From: Adiantum capillus-veneris | Lineage: Eukaryota > Streptophyta > Polypodiopsida > Polypodiales > Pteridaceae | Direction: 5' to 3' | Assembly: GCA_014529385.2 (NCBI GenBank) | Contig: CM043953.1 | Span: 114,075,049-114,139,048, forward strand | DNA: 64,000 nt | Shown here: positions 11,688 through 22,221 of the stretch, piece by piece | Layout of the letters: every line of letters starts with the position of its first letter | How positions within the stretch are numbered: position 1 is the stretch's first letter | The notes under the pieces: model-generated | Databases searched by the model: none | The model's input: only the letters and a program-made list of their open reading frames with translations | Told to the model about the DNA's origin: nothing | Position numbers and translations under genes: made by a program

Positions 11688-12731
11688 TTGGTTCAGTGCG
11701 GATTTGCGCAATCGCGCGCGCGCGCACTTTTCCGGCAGATTCTGGATCCGGAGTTTGAAAATTCACACTCGGCGTTCCGGGAGCGTTTCCATCAGGCGAC
11801 CTGGGGTTTTACCCCCCTTTCGAAGCCGTTTATGCCCTCAGAATTTCGTTCTGAGCACTACAGCAGAAGATAGATTTCAGCCGCAAAGAAATCCATCTTG
11901 TGTAGATTGGCAAGCAGGAGGTGGTCGACATCAATATCAACATCGACATACATCACTTATTCATCTTCAGAGCATCATCTATAGACCAGGTACACATATA
12001 TATCATCAGATATATATATTGCAGTCTGCATTGCTACTTCTTGTGCTTGCCAGGTTCCAGGGGAGGTGTGGCCATACGACGGCTTGACACCACTGGCATG
12101 TATTGCAGATTGATGTACTGTGATTGTGGGTCTGCTAGTTGTGAGTCACGCTAGCAGACAGACCGCCGCAGCGGTCATAGGACAGTGATTGGTCTATTAT
12201 AGGATGTATGCTAGTTCTGGGCAGTTTGCTGAGCCATCTGAGAGGGTCGTGTGTGAGGTTTTTTGAAGCCAAGCACTGGGGGCTGGGTTACCCAGTGTGA
12301 GGTGGATTAGGTTGCTGGAGTTCCCCTCTACACGCATCCTCTTCGGCGACTTTTATCCCTTAGGATGTATGACTTTGTGTAGACACTGGATTGCATCTTA
12401 TGCGTCAGGCCGTTGAGGCATTGTTCAGAGTTCAGTCTTGAGACAGATACAGATTCTGTCATCGCCCAGAGAGAAGACAGTGTATGCTTACAGGACAGCA
12501 TATTACAGGGATTTTTTTTAGATTTGTCATTGGTCAGCTATTTATGATTGTTTCTTGAGCTATCTTTTGGTTCCCAGAGCTCAGTTTACAGGGGAGACTC
12601 TGTCAAAAATTTTCAAAATACTGACAGTTCCTGAGGAGAGGTGTTCAGCTTGTTGATTATAGCTTGTTTACTGTGTACAGAGGCCAGTTTACAGGGGAAA
12701 CTCTGCCGGATTTTTCTCAGGAGTAAACAGT
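11688..12731 (+). other. Untranslated leader of the first copia element
   Basis: About 1 kb between the primer-binding site and the polyprotein start with no long open frame. A partly repeated motif (CAGTTTACAGGGGA...CTCTG) occurs near 12,580 and 12,685. A long leader is common in copia elements and may hold packaging signals; none could be identified. Confidence 0.7.
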
Positions 12732-15700
12732 TTGGCAGATATGGCATCTTCTCAAAGTGAGACTCTTTACAACATAAAGAAGCTGGATGGCACAAACTTT
12801 CCATTCTGGAAGAAGCAGATTTGGCAGGTTTTGGTGCAGAAAAAACAAGTGAAGCCACTGAAGCTCAAAGGGGAGAGACCAGAATTTATGGCTGAAGATG
12901 AGTGGGAAGAGCTTGACGAGTTAGCTTGTTCCACAATCATGCTGACACTGGCAGAAAATGTTTACTTCAACGTAGCAGAAGAGACTACAGCGTATGGCGT
13001 ATGGCAAAAGCTATGTGATATGTACGAGAAACAAAGTGCTGCTTCTCAGATTTACTGGCTCAAGAAATTGGTGGATTTGAAGATGAAGGAAGGGACAACC
13101 ATGTCAAATCATCTGAATGAATTTCACTCAATTTTCAGCCAATTAACAGCACAGGAGATAGTCTTTCCAGATTCAGTGAAGGCTATGTTTCTCTTAATCA
13201 CTTTGCCAGACAGTTGGGATACTTTTCGTACAACGTTAAGTAATTCTGTCGCGCTAGAAGGTCTTACAAGTGCCAATGTAGAAGGCAGCTTGCTCACAGA
13301 GGAAGTGAACAGGAAGAACATTGACAAAGGCAAAGGCAATAGTGCTTTGGTCGTTCGAGGGAGACAACAGTTTAAAGAGAAGAAGGGTAAGAAGGCACAA
13401 AACCGAAGTAAGTCTCGTGATTCGAAGTCAAAGGATGACATAGAATGCTACCATTGTGGCAAGAAGGGTCACATGAAGCGAGACTGTACGAAGTGGAAAC
13501 AAGAAAAAGGCAAAACAAAGAGTTATGAGCAAGATGAAAAGAAGAGTTCAGTGAAGATTGAAGAGGTGAATGTCACAGGATCTGGTTCAGACAGTGATTC
13601 TGGTATAGCAGCTGGTGACATCTTCCTTACAAGCAATCTTGATTCTGTTTTCTTGACTGCCGAGGATGGACATGCTATGAGTGATTGGATTATCGACTCA
13701 GGGGCATCTTTACATGTTTCTCCGCACAAAGAGTGGTTTACATCATATGTGGCTACTAAAGATTATGTCAGACTTGGCAATGAGCAGGTTTGTGACATAC
13801 TTGGAGTGGGAGATGTGCAGTTGAAGTTTCAGAATGGCTCTTCTTTATGGCTCAAGAATGTCAGACATGTTCCAGCAATCCGAAAGAGCTTGATTAGTAC
13901 AGGGAAGTTGGATGATGCGGGTTATGTGACAGTTTTTGGGAACAGCGCTTGGAAGATCTCCAAAGGTTCGATGACTGTAGCACATGGCAGCAAGTCAGGA
14001 ACTCTGTACACTTTACATGTTTCAGAGGTTAAAAACCATGTAATTAATGTGATTGAGCAGCCAAGTGTGTCACTGTGGCATCGTAGGTTGGGACATATGT
14101 CAAAAAGAGGAATGGAAATACTTTCTCATTATGGTTATTTGCCTGGCTTTTCATTTCAAGATTTTGAGTTTTGTGAGCATTGTGTTTATGGTAAGCAAAC
14201 ACAGGAACCGCACAGATCAAAGAGGAATCGTAGGGACGAACGGTTAGCTCTTGTACACAGTGACCTATGCGGACCAATGCCTAGTTTGTCACTAGGGGGA
14301 GCAGCGTACTTTTGTACATTCATAGATGACTATTCTCGCAAAGTATGGGTTTACTTCTTGAAGCACAAGGATGAGGTGCTCAAGGTCTTTAAGACATTCT
14401 TGCAGCTGGTGGAGAATCAGAGTGGTCAGAAGCTGAAGTGCTTGAGAACTGACAATGGTGGAGAGTACGTTTCCAAAGCTTTTCAAGACTTTTGTGAAGC
14501 AAAAGGGATTAAGCGGGAACTTACTGCACCATATAATCCTTCACAGAATGGGGTTGCAGAACGTATGAATAGGACCATACAAGAGAAGGTCAGAAGCATG
14601 TTGTCAAATGCTGAGTTGCCTGATGGATTTTGGGCGGAAGCAGTGGCTACAGCAGTCCATTTGATCAACAGGTCTCCTAGTAGGGTTCTGGATAAGAGTG
14701 CAGTGGCCGAGATGCTATGGACAGGCAAGGCACCTTCGTATAAGCATCTCAGAGTCTTTGGTTGTGAAGCTTATAGCCATATTCCTAAGGAGTTCAGAAA
14801 TAAGTTAGAACCAAAGAGCAAGAAGTGTATATTTCTTGGCTACGGAGAATCGGGCGAGATGGGTTACCGGCTTTGGGATCCTGAGTCCACAAAGCTTATT
14901 CGTAGCAATGATGTGCATTTCAATGAAGCCAAGTTTCACGCTAAGCCAGAGAAGACAGAGGAGATCAGAAGAGTTGTCTTCAGGGAAGATGGACCTAGTG
15001 CTAGCACATCAAGACAGCATGGTCAGGCTCAGGAACAGCCTATAGTGGCTAGAGAGGCAGAATCAGTTGTGGTGAGACGTTCTGAGCGTGTCTCCAAACC
15101 ACCTGATCGTTATGTGCCATCTCTAAATTATGTCATGCTCACAGATTGCGGAGAACCATCTTGTTACAAGGAAGCATTACAAGTGGTTGACTCGAAAAAA
15201 TGGCAGTTGGCCATGCAGTCAGAGATGACAGCTCTGCATAAAAACCAGACATGGAAGTTGGTTAAATTACCACAGGGCAAAAAGGCTCTACCTTGTAAAT
15301 GGGTTTACAGGTATAAGATCACCGCTCATGATAGTCAGTCAAAGTACAAAGCAAGGCTTGTTGCCAAGGGCTTTAAGCAAGAACAAGGCATTGACTTTGA
15401 TGAAGTCTTCTCTCCAGTGGTCAAGATGACTACATTGAGATGCTTTCTTGCATTGGTTGCTATATTGGATTTGGTGTTGCACCAAATGGATGTCAAGACA
15501 GCGTTCTTGCATGGTGATTTAGATGTGGAAATTTACATGCAGCAGCCAGAAGGGTTTGTTGAGAAAGGCATGGAACATTTGGTATGCCAGTTGTTAAAGA
15601 GTCTTTATGGCTTAAAACAATCACCGAGGGCATGGTACCATAAGTTCCACCAGTTTATGCTTTCTCAAGGCTACAAACGTAGTGAGTTCGATCACTGTCT

Positions 15701-16706
15701 ATATACAAAGAAGGCTAAGGATGGCAGTTGGCTGATCCTTATTTTGTATGTGGATGACATGTTGATTGCTGGCAAACACTTGGAAGAAATTTTAGCTTTG
15801 AAGTCAAAGATGGCAAAATCGTTTGACATGAAAGACATGGGTGAGGCAAGTCATATACTTGGTATGCGCATTGAGAGAGACAGATCAAAGAAGTTGATTT
15901 GGTTATCTCAAACAGAGTATATTGACAAGGTTTTGCAACGTTTCAATATGGAGAAGGGAAAGGCATTGAGTGTTCCATTGCCACCATATGTGAAACTTAG
16001 CAAACAAGATTGTCCTGTGTCTGAGGAAGAAAAGGCTGAAATGGATAAGATTCCATATGCGTCTGCAGTGGGTAGTTTGATGTATGCAATGATTGCTACA
16101 CGTCCGGATATTGCATTTGCAGTGGGAGTGGTTAGCAGATATATGTCAAATCCCGGCAAGAAACATTGGGAGGCAGTGAAAGGTATCATGAGATACTTAA
16201 AACATACAAAGAGTATGCGCATATGCTATGGTAGTCAGGATTTGAGTGTCAGAGGATACACTGACTCAGATTATGCAGGAGACTTGGATAAGAGGAGATC
16301 TACATCAGGCTATGTCTTTACATTGGCTGGAGGTGCCATATCATGGCGATCTCGATTACAAGATTGTGTTACGCAGTCTACTACAGAAGCTGAGTATGTT
16401 GCAGCAAATGAGGCATGCAAAGAAGCTATTTGGCTTGGTAGATTGGTTGCAGACTTGGGAATCAATGCAGATATGCCAGAGTTATATTGTGATAGTCAAA
16501 GTGCTATACAATTGGCAAAGAATCCAGTGTTCCATTCGAAGACTAAGCATATTGATGTGAAGTATCACTTCATTAGGGAAGTACTTGAAGACAAGCAGAT
16601 ACAACTGCTGAAGATCCACACCAAGGACAATCCTGCTGATCTACTCACAAAGGGACTTCCAGGAGAGGGCTTTGTGCATTGTCGTGAGTTATTGGGCATT
16701 GGATAG
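12732..16706 (+). CDS. Copia gag-pol polyprotein
   Basis: A single open frame of 1,324 codons, the usual size for copia. In order: a UBN2-type gag (about residues 1-220), a CCHC zinc knuckle CYHCGKKGHMKRDC (near 239), an aspartic protease with DSGASLHVS (near 320), the GAG-pre-integrase LWHRRLGHMS (near 448), the integrase core with HSDLCGP and NGVAERMNR (510-640), reverse transcriptase from about 855 with YVDDM near 1005, and RNase H with YTDSDYAGD near 1175 and a STTEAEY motif. The start may be the ATG at 12,732 or the one three codons later. As known for copia, all products come from one polyprotein cut by its own protease, with the extra gag usually made by splicing. Confidence 0.93.
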   Translation: MADMASSQSETLYNIKKLDGTNFPFWKKQIWQVLVQKKQVKPLKLKGERPEFMAEDEWEELDELACSTIMLTLAENVYFNVAEETTAYGVWQKLCDMYEKQSAASQIYWLKKLVDLKMKEGTTMSNHLNEFHSIFSQLTAQEIVFPDSVKAMFLLITLPDSWDTFRTTLSNSVALEGLTSANVEGSLLTEEVNRKNIDKGKGNSALVVRGRQQFKEKKGKKAQNRSKSRDSKSKDDIECYHCGKKGHMKRDCTKWKQEKGKTKSYEQDEKKSSVKIEEVNVTGSGSDSDSGIAAGDIFLTSNLDSVFLTAEDGHAMSDWIIDSGASLHVSPHKEWFTSYVATKDYVRLGNEQVCDILGVGDVQLKFQNGSSLWLKNVRHVPAIRKSLISTGKLDDAGYVTVFGNSAWKISKGSMTVAHGSKSGTLYTLHVSEVKNHVINVIEQPSVSLWHRRLGHMSKRGMEILSHYGYLPGFSFQDFEFCEHCVYGKQTQEPHRSKRNRRDERLALVHSDLCGPMPSLSLGGAAYFCTFIDDYSRKVWVYFLKHKDEVLKVFKTFLQLVENQSGQKLKCLRTDNGGEYVSKAFQDFCEAKGIKRELTAPYNPSQNGVAERMNRTIQEKVRSMLSNAELPDGFWAEAVATAVHLINRSPSRVLDKSAVAEMLWTGKAPSYKHLRVFGCEAYSHIPKEFRNKLEPKSKKCIFLGYGESGEMGYRLWDPESTKLIRSNDVHFNEAKFHAKPEKTEEIRRVVFREDGPSASTSRQHGQAQEQPIVAREAESVVVRRSERVSKPPDRYVPSLNYVMLTDCGEPSCYKEALQVVDSKKWQLAMQSEMTALHKNQTWKLVKLPQGKKALPCKWVYRYKITAHDSQSKYKARLVAKGFKQEQGIDFDEVFSPVVKMTTLRCFLALVAILDLVLHQMDVKTAFLHGDLDVEIYMQQPEGFVEKGMEHLVCQLLKSLYGLKQSPRAWYHKFHQFMLSQGYKRSEFDHCLYTKKAKDGSWLILILYVDDMLIAGKHLEEILALKSKMAKSFDMKDMGEASHILGMRIERDRSKKLIWLSQTEYIDKVLQRFNMEKGKALSVPLPPYVKLSKQDCPVSEEEKAEMDKIPYASAVGSLMYAMIATRPDIAFAVGVVSRYMSNPGKKHWEAVKGIMRYLKHTKSMRICYGSQDLSVRGYTDSDYAGDLDKRRSTSGYVFTLAGGAISWRSRLQDCVTQSTTEAEYVAANEACKEAIWLGRLVADLGINADMPELYCDSQSAIQLAKNPVFHSKTKHIDVKYHFIREVLEDKQIQLLKIHTKDNPADLLTKGLPGEGFVHCRELLGIG

Positions 16707-16780
16707 ATGGCAGCCATGTAAATCTTTGTACATTTATGTTCATAGATTTACAGTTACTTAAAGTGCCACATTGGACTTTA

Positions 16781-16790
16781 AGTGGGAGGT
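16781..16790 (+). other. Polypurine tract of the first copia element
   Basis: AGTGGGAGGT lies directly before the 3' LTR, the expected start point for second-strand synthesis. Confidence 0.85.
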
Positions 16791-17009
16791 TGTTGGGATT
16801 AAAGCCCAAGTGGCCTCTTATGCGGATATGGCCGCCCGCCCGCCTAACTCACTTACCTCTAACTCTTTGTATATACTAACATATTCTTTGTGAATACTAA
16901 GAATTTGGGAGATAACCCTTCTAACATCTCTCTGCGTACTGTACTGTGTAAGCTCACTGTGTGTGTGTGTGAGAGAGAGAGTCGACCCACGCTCCGCTCC
17001 GCGACTTCA
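16791..17009 (+). repeat. 3' LTR of the first copia element
   Basis: 219 bp, indistinguishable by eye from the left repeat, and followed by the CTTTG target duplication. Confidence 0.96.
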
Positions 17010-17040
17010 CTTTGGAAGTCGCTACCCACGCCTTTAGTAC

Positions 17041-17053
17041 TATGGAGAGGCAG

Positions 17054-17150
<97 letters not shown>

Positions 17151-17247
17151 GTGTGTGTGTGTGTGTGTGTGTTTTGATGTGTTTTGGGGAGAGGGGAGAG
17201 AGAGAGAGAGACACACAGAGAGAGAGAGAGAGTGTTTGTGTGTGTTT

Positions 17248-17288
<41 letters not shown>
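17041..17288. repeat. GA/GT microsatellites
   Basis: A long AG tract (about 17,049-17,146) is followed by GT (to about 17,172), then mixed GA, CA and GT runs. It is the right half of the microsatellite cluster that the copia element split. Confidence 0.93.
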
Positions 17289-17299
17289 CAAAGACTTGA

Positions 17300-18638
17300 C
17301 GTTTGTTCTTGATGAATAGGATTAAGGTCTAGTAGGCAGAAGAGACTAAAACCAGACCCAGATCTTGTGCCAAGATTCCAACCTTTACACGCTCAGTTGC
17401 TTCGCGCTTCTGCCAAAAGAACTGTTGACTTTTGTTAGGACTTTGATCAAGAAGAGTCAATCTATGAAGATGAGTCAGATAGGTCGTCTAGCCAAGAGGA
17501 TCCCTCACCCTACAAGGTTCCCTCACCCTCTACAATACTTGTCAAGAAAAATACGAGAAAGAGGAATATAGACTTCTCAGATGATGCACATCTCCTAGCA
17601 AGCAGTTCTTGTGCAAGTAAAGGTAAGGCCAAAGAGGATGTGCCTGCTCTGGAAGAGCCAGCTGTAACTGATGAGAGGCTGTTCAATTTTGCAGCATCGT
17701 GTGGTGCTGGGGACAAATATGATCTAGTTCATTCTATGTTTAACCCAAAATTTGATATTGAAGACCTTTTAGCTCAGCATAGTGAATTCTTGCAGCACTA
17801 CAGAGATCAATTTGAACTTATGGTGCAGGTAGGGAGGGTTGTTCTACCCACTATGGTTGTGGTTCATTTAAATGACTACGGTGGCAAAGGACAGGGACTG
17901 AATAAGTATAGGGAATTATCACCTGCTTGCTGACATTCAGCTTGCCCTTTGCACCAAAAAGAGTGCAAACTTATTCAGGAATCCTCTGGCTTATGATTTA
18001 CATGAACAACCTGTTTGGATCCTCATGCAGAATCCTGATGAGGTGATAGAGGAGCAGGATGCAGCACCAGATGAAGACTACGAGGAGACAACACACATAC
18101 AAGAAGTCGAGGAGGTTGAAGATAGAAACGACCTTGAGGTTGAGGCAATTTAAGTTCAAAGAAGTAAGATGCTCTCTGTGAAAACAACAGAAATCAAATT
18201 ACCCTTGGATTTCAGTAACTTCACTGAGAAGCATGCTCAGATGATGTTGCCTGATGTGCCTGAGTTCAGGATTGGAGACAGGACCTATATCTTTTTACAT
18301 GATGTGCAAAGCATCTTTTATTTAAGGGAGGACTTCTCCCTGGCTATCATTTCCAGAATCCAAGAGGAGAGGAGTGGATTTGTTTCAGAGGACAGTAGTG
18401 ATGAGGCAATGGAAACATCCAGCAATCCAATGGAATGCCTCCGAAGTTGCTTTGAGAAAGCTGAAAAATACAAGGAGACACTACCAGATGAAGCCACCTT
18501 CCAAGCGATAAGACAAATCCTAAGACCATCAACAAGTCACAAAGAATGGAGGATTGGTTTAACCATTCAGGTCAGGAGTCAACTACGTCTATGGACCTGT
18601 GGCAGAAAACCTCTTTTTGCAGGATGAGAGCTTCATGG

Positions 18639-18732
<94 letters not shown>

Positions 18733-19117
18733 ACTTACTCAGACATGATATGTGCAGTCTTGGATTGCTGACAAGGATGACTTCCTTCGACGGTGGACTC
18801 GAGAGTATCGTGGAAGGGATGTGGCCCTAGCACATTACCTTTCAAAGCTTTGTGAGGCGCCGATAATAGTTTTTCACAATGGAATGTCACAAGAGGGTAC
18901 AACAGCAACTTACACATTAAAGACACTATCACGCTTCTTGGGTGGACCCGTGCTGTGCAAAAGTGCAGATAAAGTCATTCTTGTGGACAAAGTGTTTTCC
19001 AAAGATTCTTTGGGTTATTGCTCGGGCTATACAGGTGGTCGGGCGGCGTATTACTACACAGCAATGGCACTAGCTCTTGGCAGACAAAACCCGGATGAAC
19101 TGTTAGAGTATGGCAAA
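17300..19117 (+). pseudogene. Unrecognised gene 'Y', interrupted by a retroelement
   Basis: Coding-like sequence on the plus strand in several blocks. 17,308-17,930 is acidic and Ser-rich, ending around DLVHSMFNPKFDIEDLLAQH. 17,930-18,153 contains LADIQLALCTKKSANLF and an acidic end. 18,169-18,640 contains MLPDVPEFRIGDRTYIF. After a CT-filled intron (donor about 18,636, acceptor TGTGCAG at 18,757) the exon 18,758-19,117 includes FLRRWTREYRGRD and LSKLCEAPIIVFHNG. Small frame changes between blocks suggest a decayed gene, although unrecognised introns could explain some. The last exon continues after the gypsy element at 30,648 and ends at 30,708. I do not recognise the family. A remote OTU-like or nuclease fold is possible, but no catalytic residues can be named. 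It is tail to tail with gene Z and head to head with the H3-Ulp1 gene. Confidence 0.5.
18641..18729. repeat. (CT)n microsatellite inside an intron of gene Y
   Basis: About 44 CT units between a likely GT donor and the acceptor at 18,757. The pyrimidine run lies where a polypyrimidine tract would be. Confidence 0.9.
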
Positions 19118-20077
19118 TGTTGGACGGGAGAGCTACTCACACACCCATGAAGTGCATGCAAACACTACCTAGATCAACATAATGTCAATCGAGGACACAG
19201 ATGACACGATAGGCACATGGAGGAAATCTCTTAAGCTTGTGAGGCTGAGACCATCCTACACATACAACACTCTGGAAGGCCAACTAAACCACAATCAAGA
19301 ACCTCACTGCTCTCAACTACACCACCTAGCCACATACACACATGCGGAAGGTAACTCACCTAATCATGCCAGATTCATACGAAACTTAAGGAACACCATC
19401 CCCTCACTAGGATACACCTGTCCCTAAGCTTCTACACTCAAAACCCTCACTCTAAACCCATCTGCGGAAAACGCGTAGGATGACAGAGCCAAATTTTGAA
19501 AGTGCCCGAAACTGAAATTTATGAGTACCTATGCGTAGCTTATGTCGCCACGATTCTATAGACTACTAGTACGCAGAAAACAGACATCGTTTGATACACT
19601 TACGACCACAAATAGCTCATAGATGCGTCGGCGTGTGCGCTTCGTCTCGCGTGGAATGCTTGGCGTTGTCGTGTAGCTCTCCTCGAGCCTACCGCAATGG
19701 TGCAGTCGGATCTCCAATGTGTTGAGCGAGCCGGGCGTAGCGGGAGGATGAAGCTTACACTCACTCTCTTTCTCTCTCACACACAGTAGACGGCAGCGCT
19801 AAAACTTTGATTATGATTAAAAGTCCTTTTACAAAATGACCTAGGTACCTTATATACTAAGGCTACCTTAGGTTTAACCCAAAATGGGGTTGAAAGGGTC
19901 AAATGGCTTTGTATCTACAATCTAGAAGTGCCATTGCACCCCGGCTTCTGAAACTAGAATAACTACTCATTACAAATGACGTTTATAGCCATAATCCGCA
20001 GTATTTCATAACTCGCAAAAGATAAGACTTTGGTACGAAACTTGAGTTATGTTGTGTTGTTGACCCAGCGGTCAACA
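19118..20077 (-). repeat. 3' LTR of the gag-protease retroelement
   Basis: 960 bp, aligned end to end with 29,688-30,647. In plus orientation it starts TGTTGGACGG and ends CGGTCAACA. It includes GCGTAGGATGACAG, related to the palindromes in the leader. Confidence 0.93.
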
Positions 20078-20091
20078 TTCCCCCCTTCTGC
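20078..20091 (-). other. Polypurine tract of the gag-protease retroelement
   Basis: The minus strand reads GCAGAAGGGGGGAA directly before the 3' LTR. Confidence 0.85.
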
Positions 20092-20093
20092 GT

Positions 20094-20530
20094 TCATGTC
20101 GTCCCCGACATGACCTGATTGTCGATGGCGATGCAGTCTTTGCTGTCGTTTTGTTGTTGGAAAGAAAGTATAGACTAAAGCCTTTGCAGTAGCTTGTCTT
20201 GTTCGTCCAATCCGATGTACATAGTCTTCACATGATTGAGGAAAATCATAATTGATGACGAACTTTATGTCTTTCACATCCACGCTCCGAGCTGCAGCAT
20301 CTGTTTTTGTCATTATAGGTCTACTGCCAGATCTAAATTCAAAAAGAACCCAATGTCGTTGAACTTGACTCTTATCATCATGGATAGAGAAAGCTCCATC
20401 CATCATTTGCTCCAGCAAATCTGTCAATTCGGAGTATTTGTGATTCTCAGAAACAACTTCTACAATCTGTAGAATTGAGTGATTGACTTTCTGATCTTGT
20501 GAGCCAATGACAACTTTGTAAGGATTTTGT
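20094..20530 (-). pseudogene. Captured DEAD-box RNA helicase fragment (DDX5/DBP2-like)
   Basis: The minus strand encodes NPYKVVIGSQD, VEVVSENHKYSELTDLLEQM, AFSIHDDKSQ, FEFRSGSRPIM, VINYDFPQSCEDYVHRIGRT and ALVYTFF in order. These match the helicase C domain of the plant DDX5/DBP2 (RH20/RH30-like) proteins, including motifs V and VI. It is incomplete: the N-terminal helicase domain is absent. No intron-like interruption is seen, which fits capture from a spliced transcript. It lies just inside the 3' LTR between two copies of a 27-bp sequence equal to the LTR edge. It is therefore passenger host sequence and not expected to work as a helicase. Confidence 0.85.
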
Positions 20531-20555
20531 TGTGTTGTTGACCCAGCGGTCAACA
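20529..20555 (-). repeat. Second copy of the 27-bp LTR-edge sequence
   Basis: These 27 bases are identical to 20,051-20,077, the end of the LTR (TTGACCCAGCGGTCAACA at the right). The two copies flank the helicase fragment, which points to template switching or strand-transfer error during reverse transcription as the capture route. Confidence 0.9.
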
Positions 20556-22221
20556 CTTTGCTGTTGTTTTGGCTTCATCTGTTGCATTGCTTGTAACTTT
20601 GTCGAACCACAACAAGAACTATGATCCATTAGAGCGGACATCTATCATCATAACCATTCATCTTTTGAGATCCTCTGATTACTTTTATGTCTGCTCTTCT
20701 TCATTGGTGACTTCTTTGTTTCTGTGCAATCATGTTGTTAGTGTTGTCTGCAGCTTTGTCATTGTAGGCCATTCTTCGACTCTCCATTGAGGAGAAGTAT
20801 GCTATGATCTAAAATTGGTGCTGCAATTCATTTGTCAATTGATTTGAGTAGCATTTCCTTATTGTTGATGTAGAAGGAATATGTACAAGAGGGTGGTGAT
20901 AGGTGTCTTTAGATTAGGGTCTAAAACCTGGATGACCAAAGGGAAAAAAGCCGGTGGGAAAAAAATGTCTTTGGTATACGCTCTTATTGGAGTTGAGCAG
21001 TTGAACGTGAAGTACATGTTCATGTAAGGTGAGTGCTTGGGTGAAACACGAAAAGAGTGCCTGATGCAAGTGCCAATTATGGGACACTCTATATGCATAC
21101 GAGAAATTTTTTAACAAAAGCATGCAATGTGAAGGAAGGAGATGATGGGTGCTTCGAGGAATAAATGTAGCACATGTGACATCAAAAGATGTCTCAATAG
21201 CTTCCACCTTTCCAAGAAGGGTTTTCGATGTAGAAGTTTCTCCACTCGTATCTCACTGTGCTCAGTACGTGAGTGTCTTTTGGACCTTCTCCTTCACTTC
21301 ACCAGACTTAAGTACTTAAACTTCGACTCTTTTGCTCACCTATACCAGCATGAGCGACACAACGTAAATATGCTCAAATCTTCCAGCTTGAGCAGTACCT
21401 AGAATAGCTAAGACGCTTAGACCATAGAGAATATTACTTGAAGCTTTGGGACTAACACCTCGCTCATTTTGTGGCGTAGCTACTCGATTCTGACTTTTAT
21501 GACTTGTCGGTTTCCTGTTGACACTGCTTTGTGACAAGTTCTTCGGCTGTTGTAGTGGCTGCTGAGACATACTTCGTGAAGTTTCATCATTTTCCTGTAC
21601 CTTCATCTCTTTGTAGTGCTCAGGCCTCTCGTCAGTCTTTTCTTCATGTGGATTATGGATTTTTTTTTTAATTTTTTCTTAATAATAAACAAAGAAAATC
21701 TTAAAACAACTAAACAAAAGAAAAATAATTCAAATAGAAATCTAAATGCTATGTACACTATACACATGTCCCTAGGGGCTCATATATGGATTTTGTCCCC
21801 ATACTCTCTGTAACACTACTATGAGGGCATATACTCTAAATTTCATCAAAAATAAATAAATAAAATATTCACAATAAAACGCAAAAATTCAATGCATCTC
21901 ACAAAACATTGCCCTCTAATAGTCATAATGTTAGGTCCACATTCAGAATGCCTCCCCCCTTCCTATTTGGAGTCATCCTTTACGACAGGGTATCGCAAAG
22001 GGTATGTGTTTTGCTTGGGCAAAAAGTTGTGCCTATGCAGGCCTTGTAATGTAGCCCTATTATGCATACACAGTCAATGCATGGAAAAGATTTATGTTGT
22101 GCAAGATGTGGGTATAAGCAATTTGCTTATTGGCATTTGTTGGCGAGGCTTCCTATTCTAAGCAATGTAATGGTCTTTGAAGCTCCTGTATCGTTGCTTG
22201 ATTGAAGTGACTTGCTCTCTT
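20556..22221 (-). other. Retroelement interior of unknown origin
   Basis: Between the helicase fragment and the basic repeat ORF, only short frames occur. One on the minus strand (21,340-21,606) is rich in Q, S and K. No retroviral enzyme motif is seen. This may be more captured host sequence or an untranslated spacer. Confidence 0.5.

Larger units (their letters stand above)
11454..17009 (+). mobile_element. Ty1/copia LTR retrotransposon, looks whole and very young
   Basis: The element is 5,556 bp with 219-bp terminal repeats that look identical by eye, TG...CA ends, and the target duplication CTTTG at 11,449-11,453 and 17,010-17,014. A primer-binding site for initiator-Met tRNA follows the left repeat and a purine tract precedes the right one. 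The coding region has the copia order gag, protease, integrase, reverse transcriptase, RNase H. Identical repeats imply an insertion too recent to have gathered differences. It inserted into a short hairpin element next to microsatellites. Confidence 0.96.

Noticed and set aside
17300-19117. OTU-type protease as the identity of gene Y
   Set aside because: The spacing of some hydrophobic blocks recalls OTU domains, but no catalytic DGxC or final His motif can be pointed to.
20094-20530. Functional helicase gene
   Set aside because: Only part of the C-terminal helicase domain is present and it lies inside a retroelement next to its LTR.
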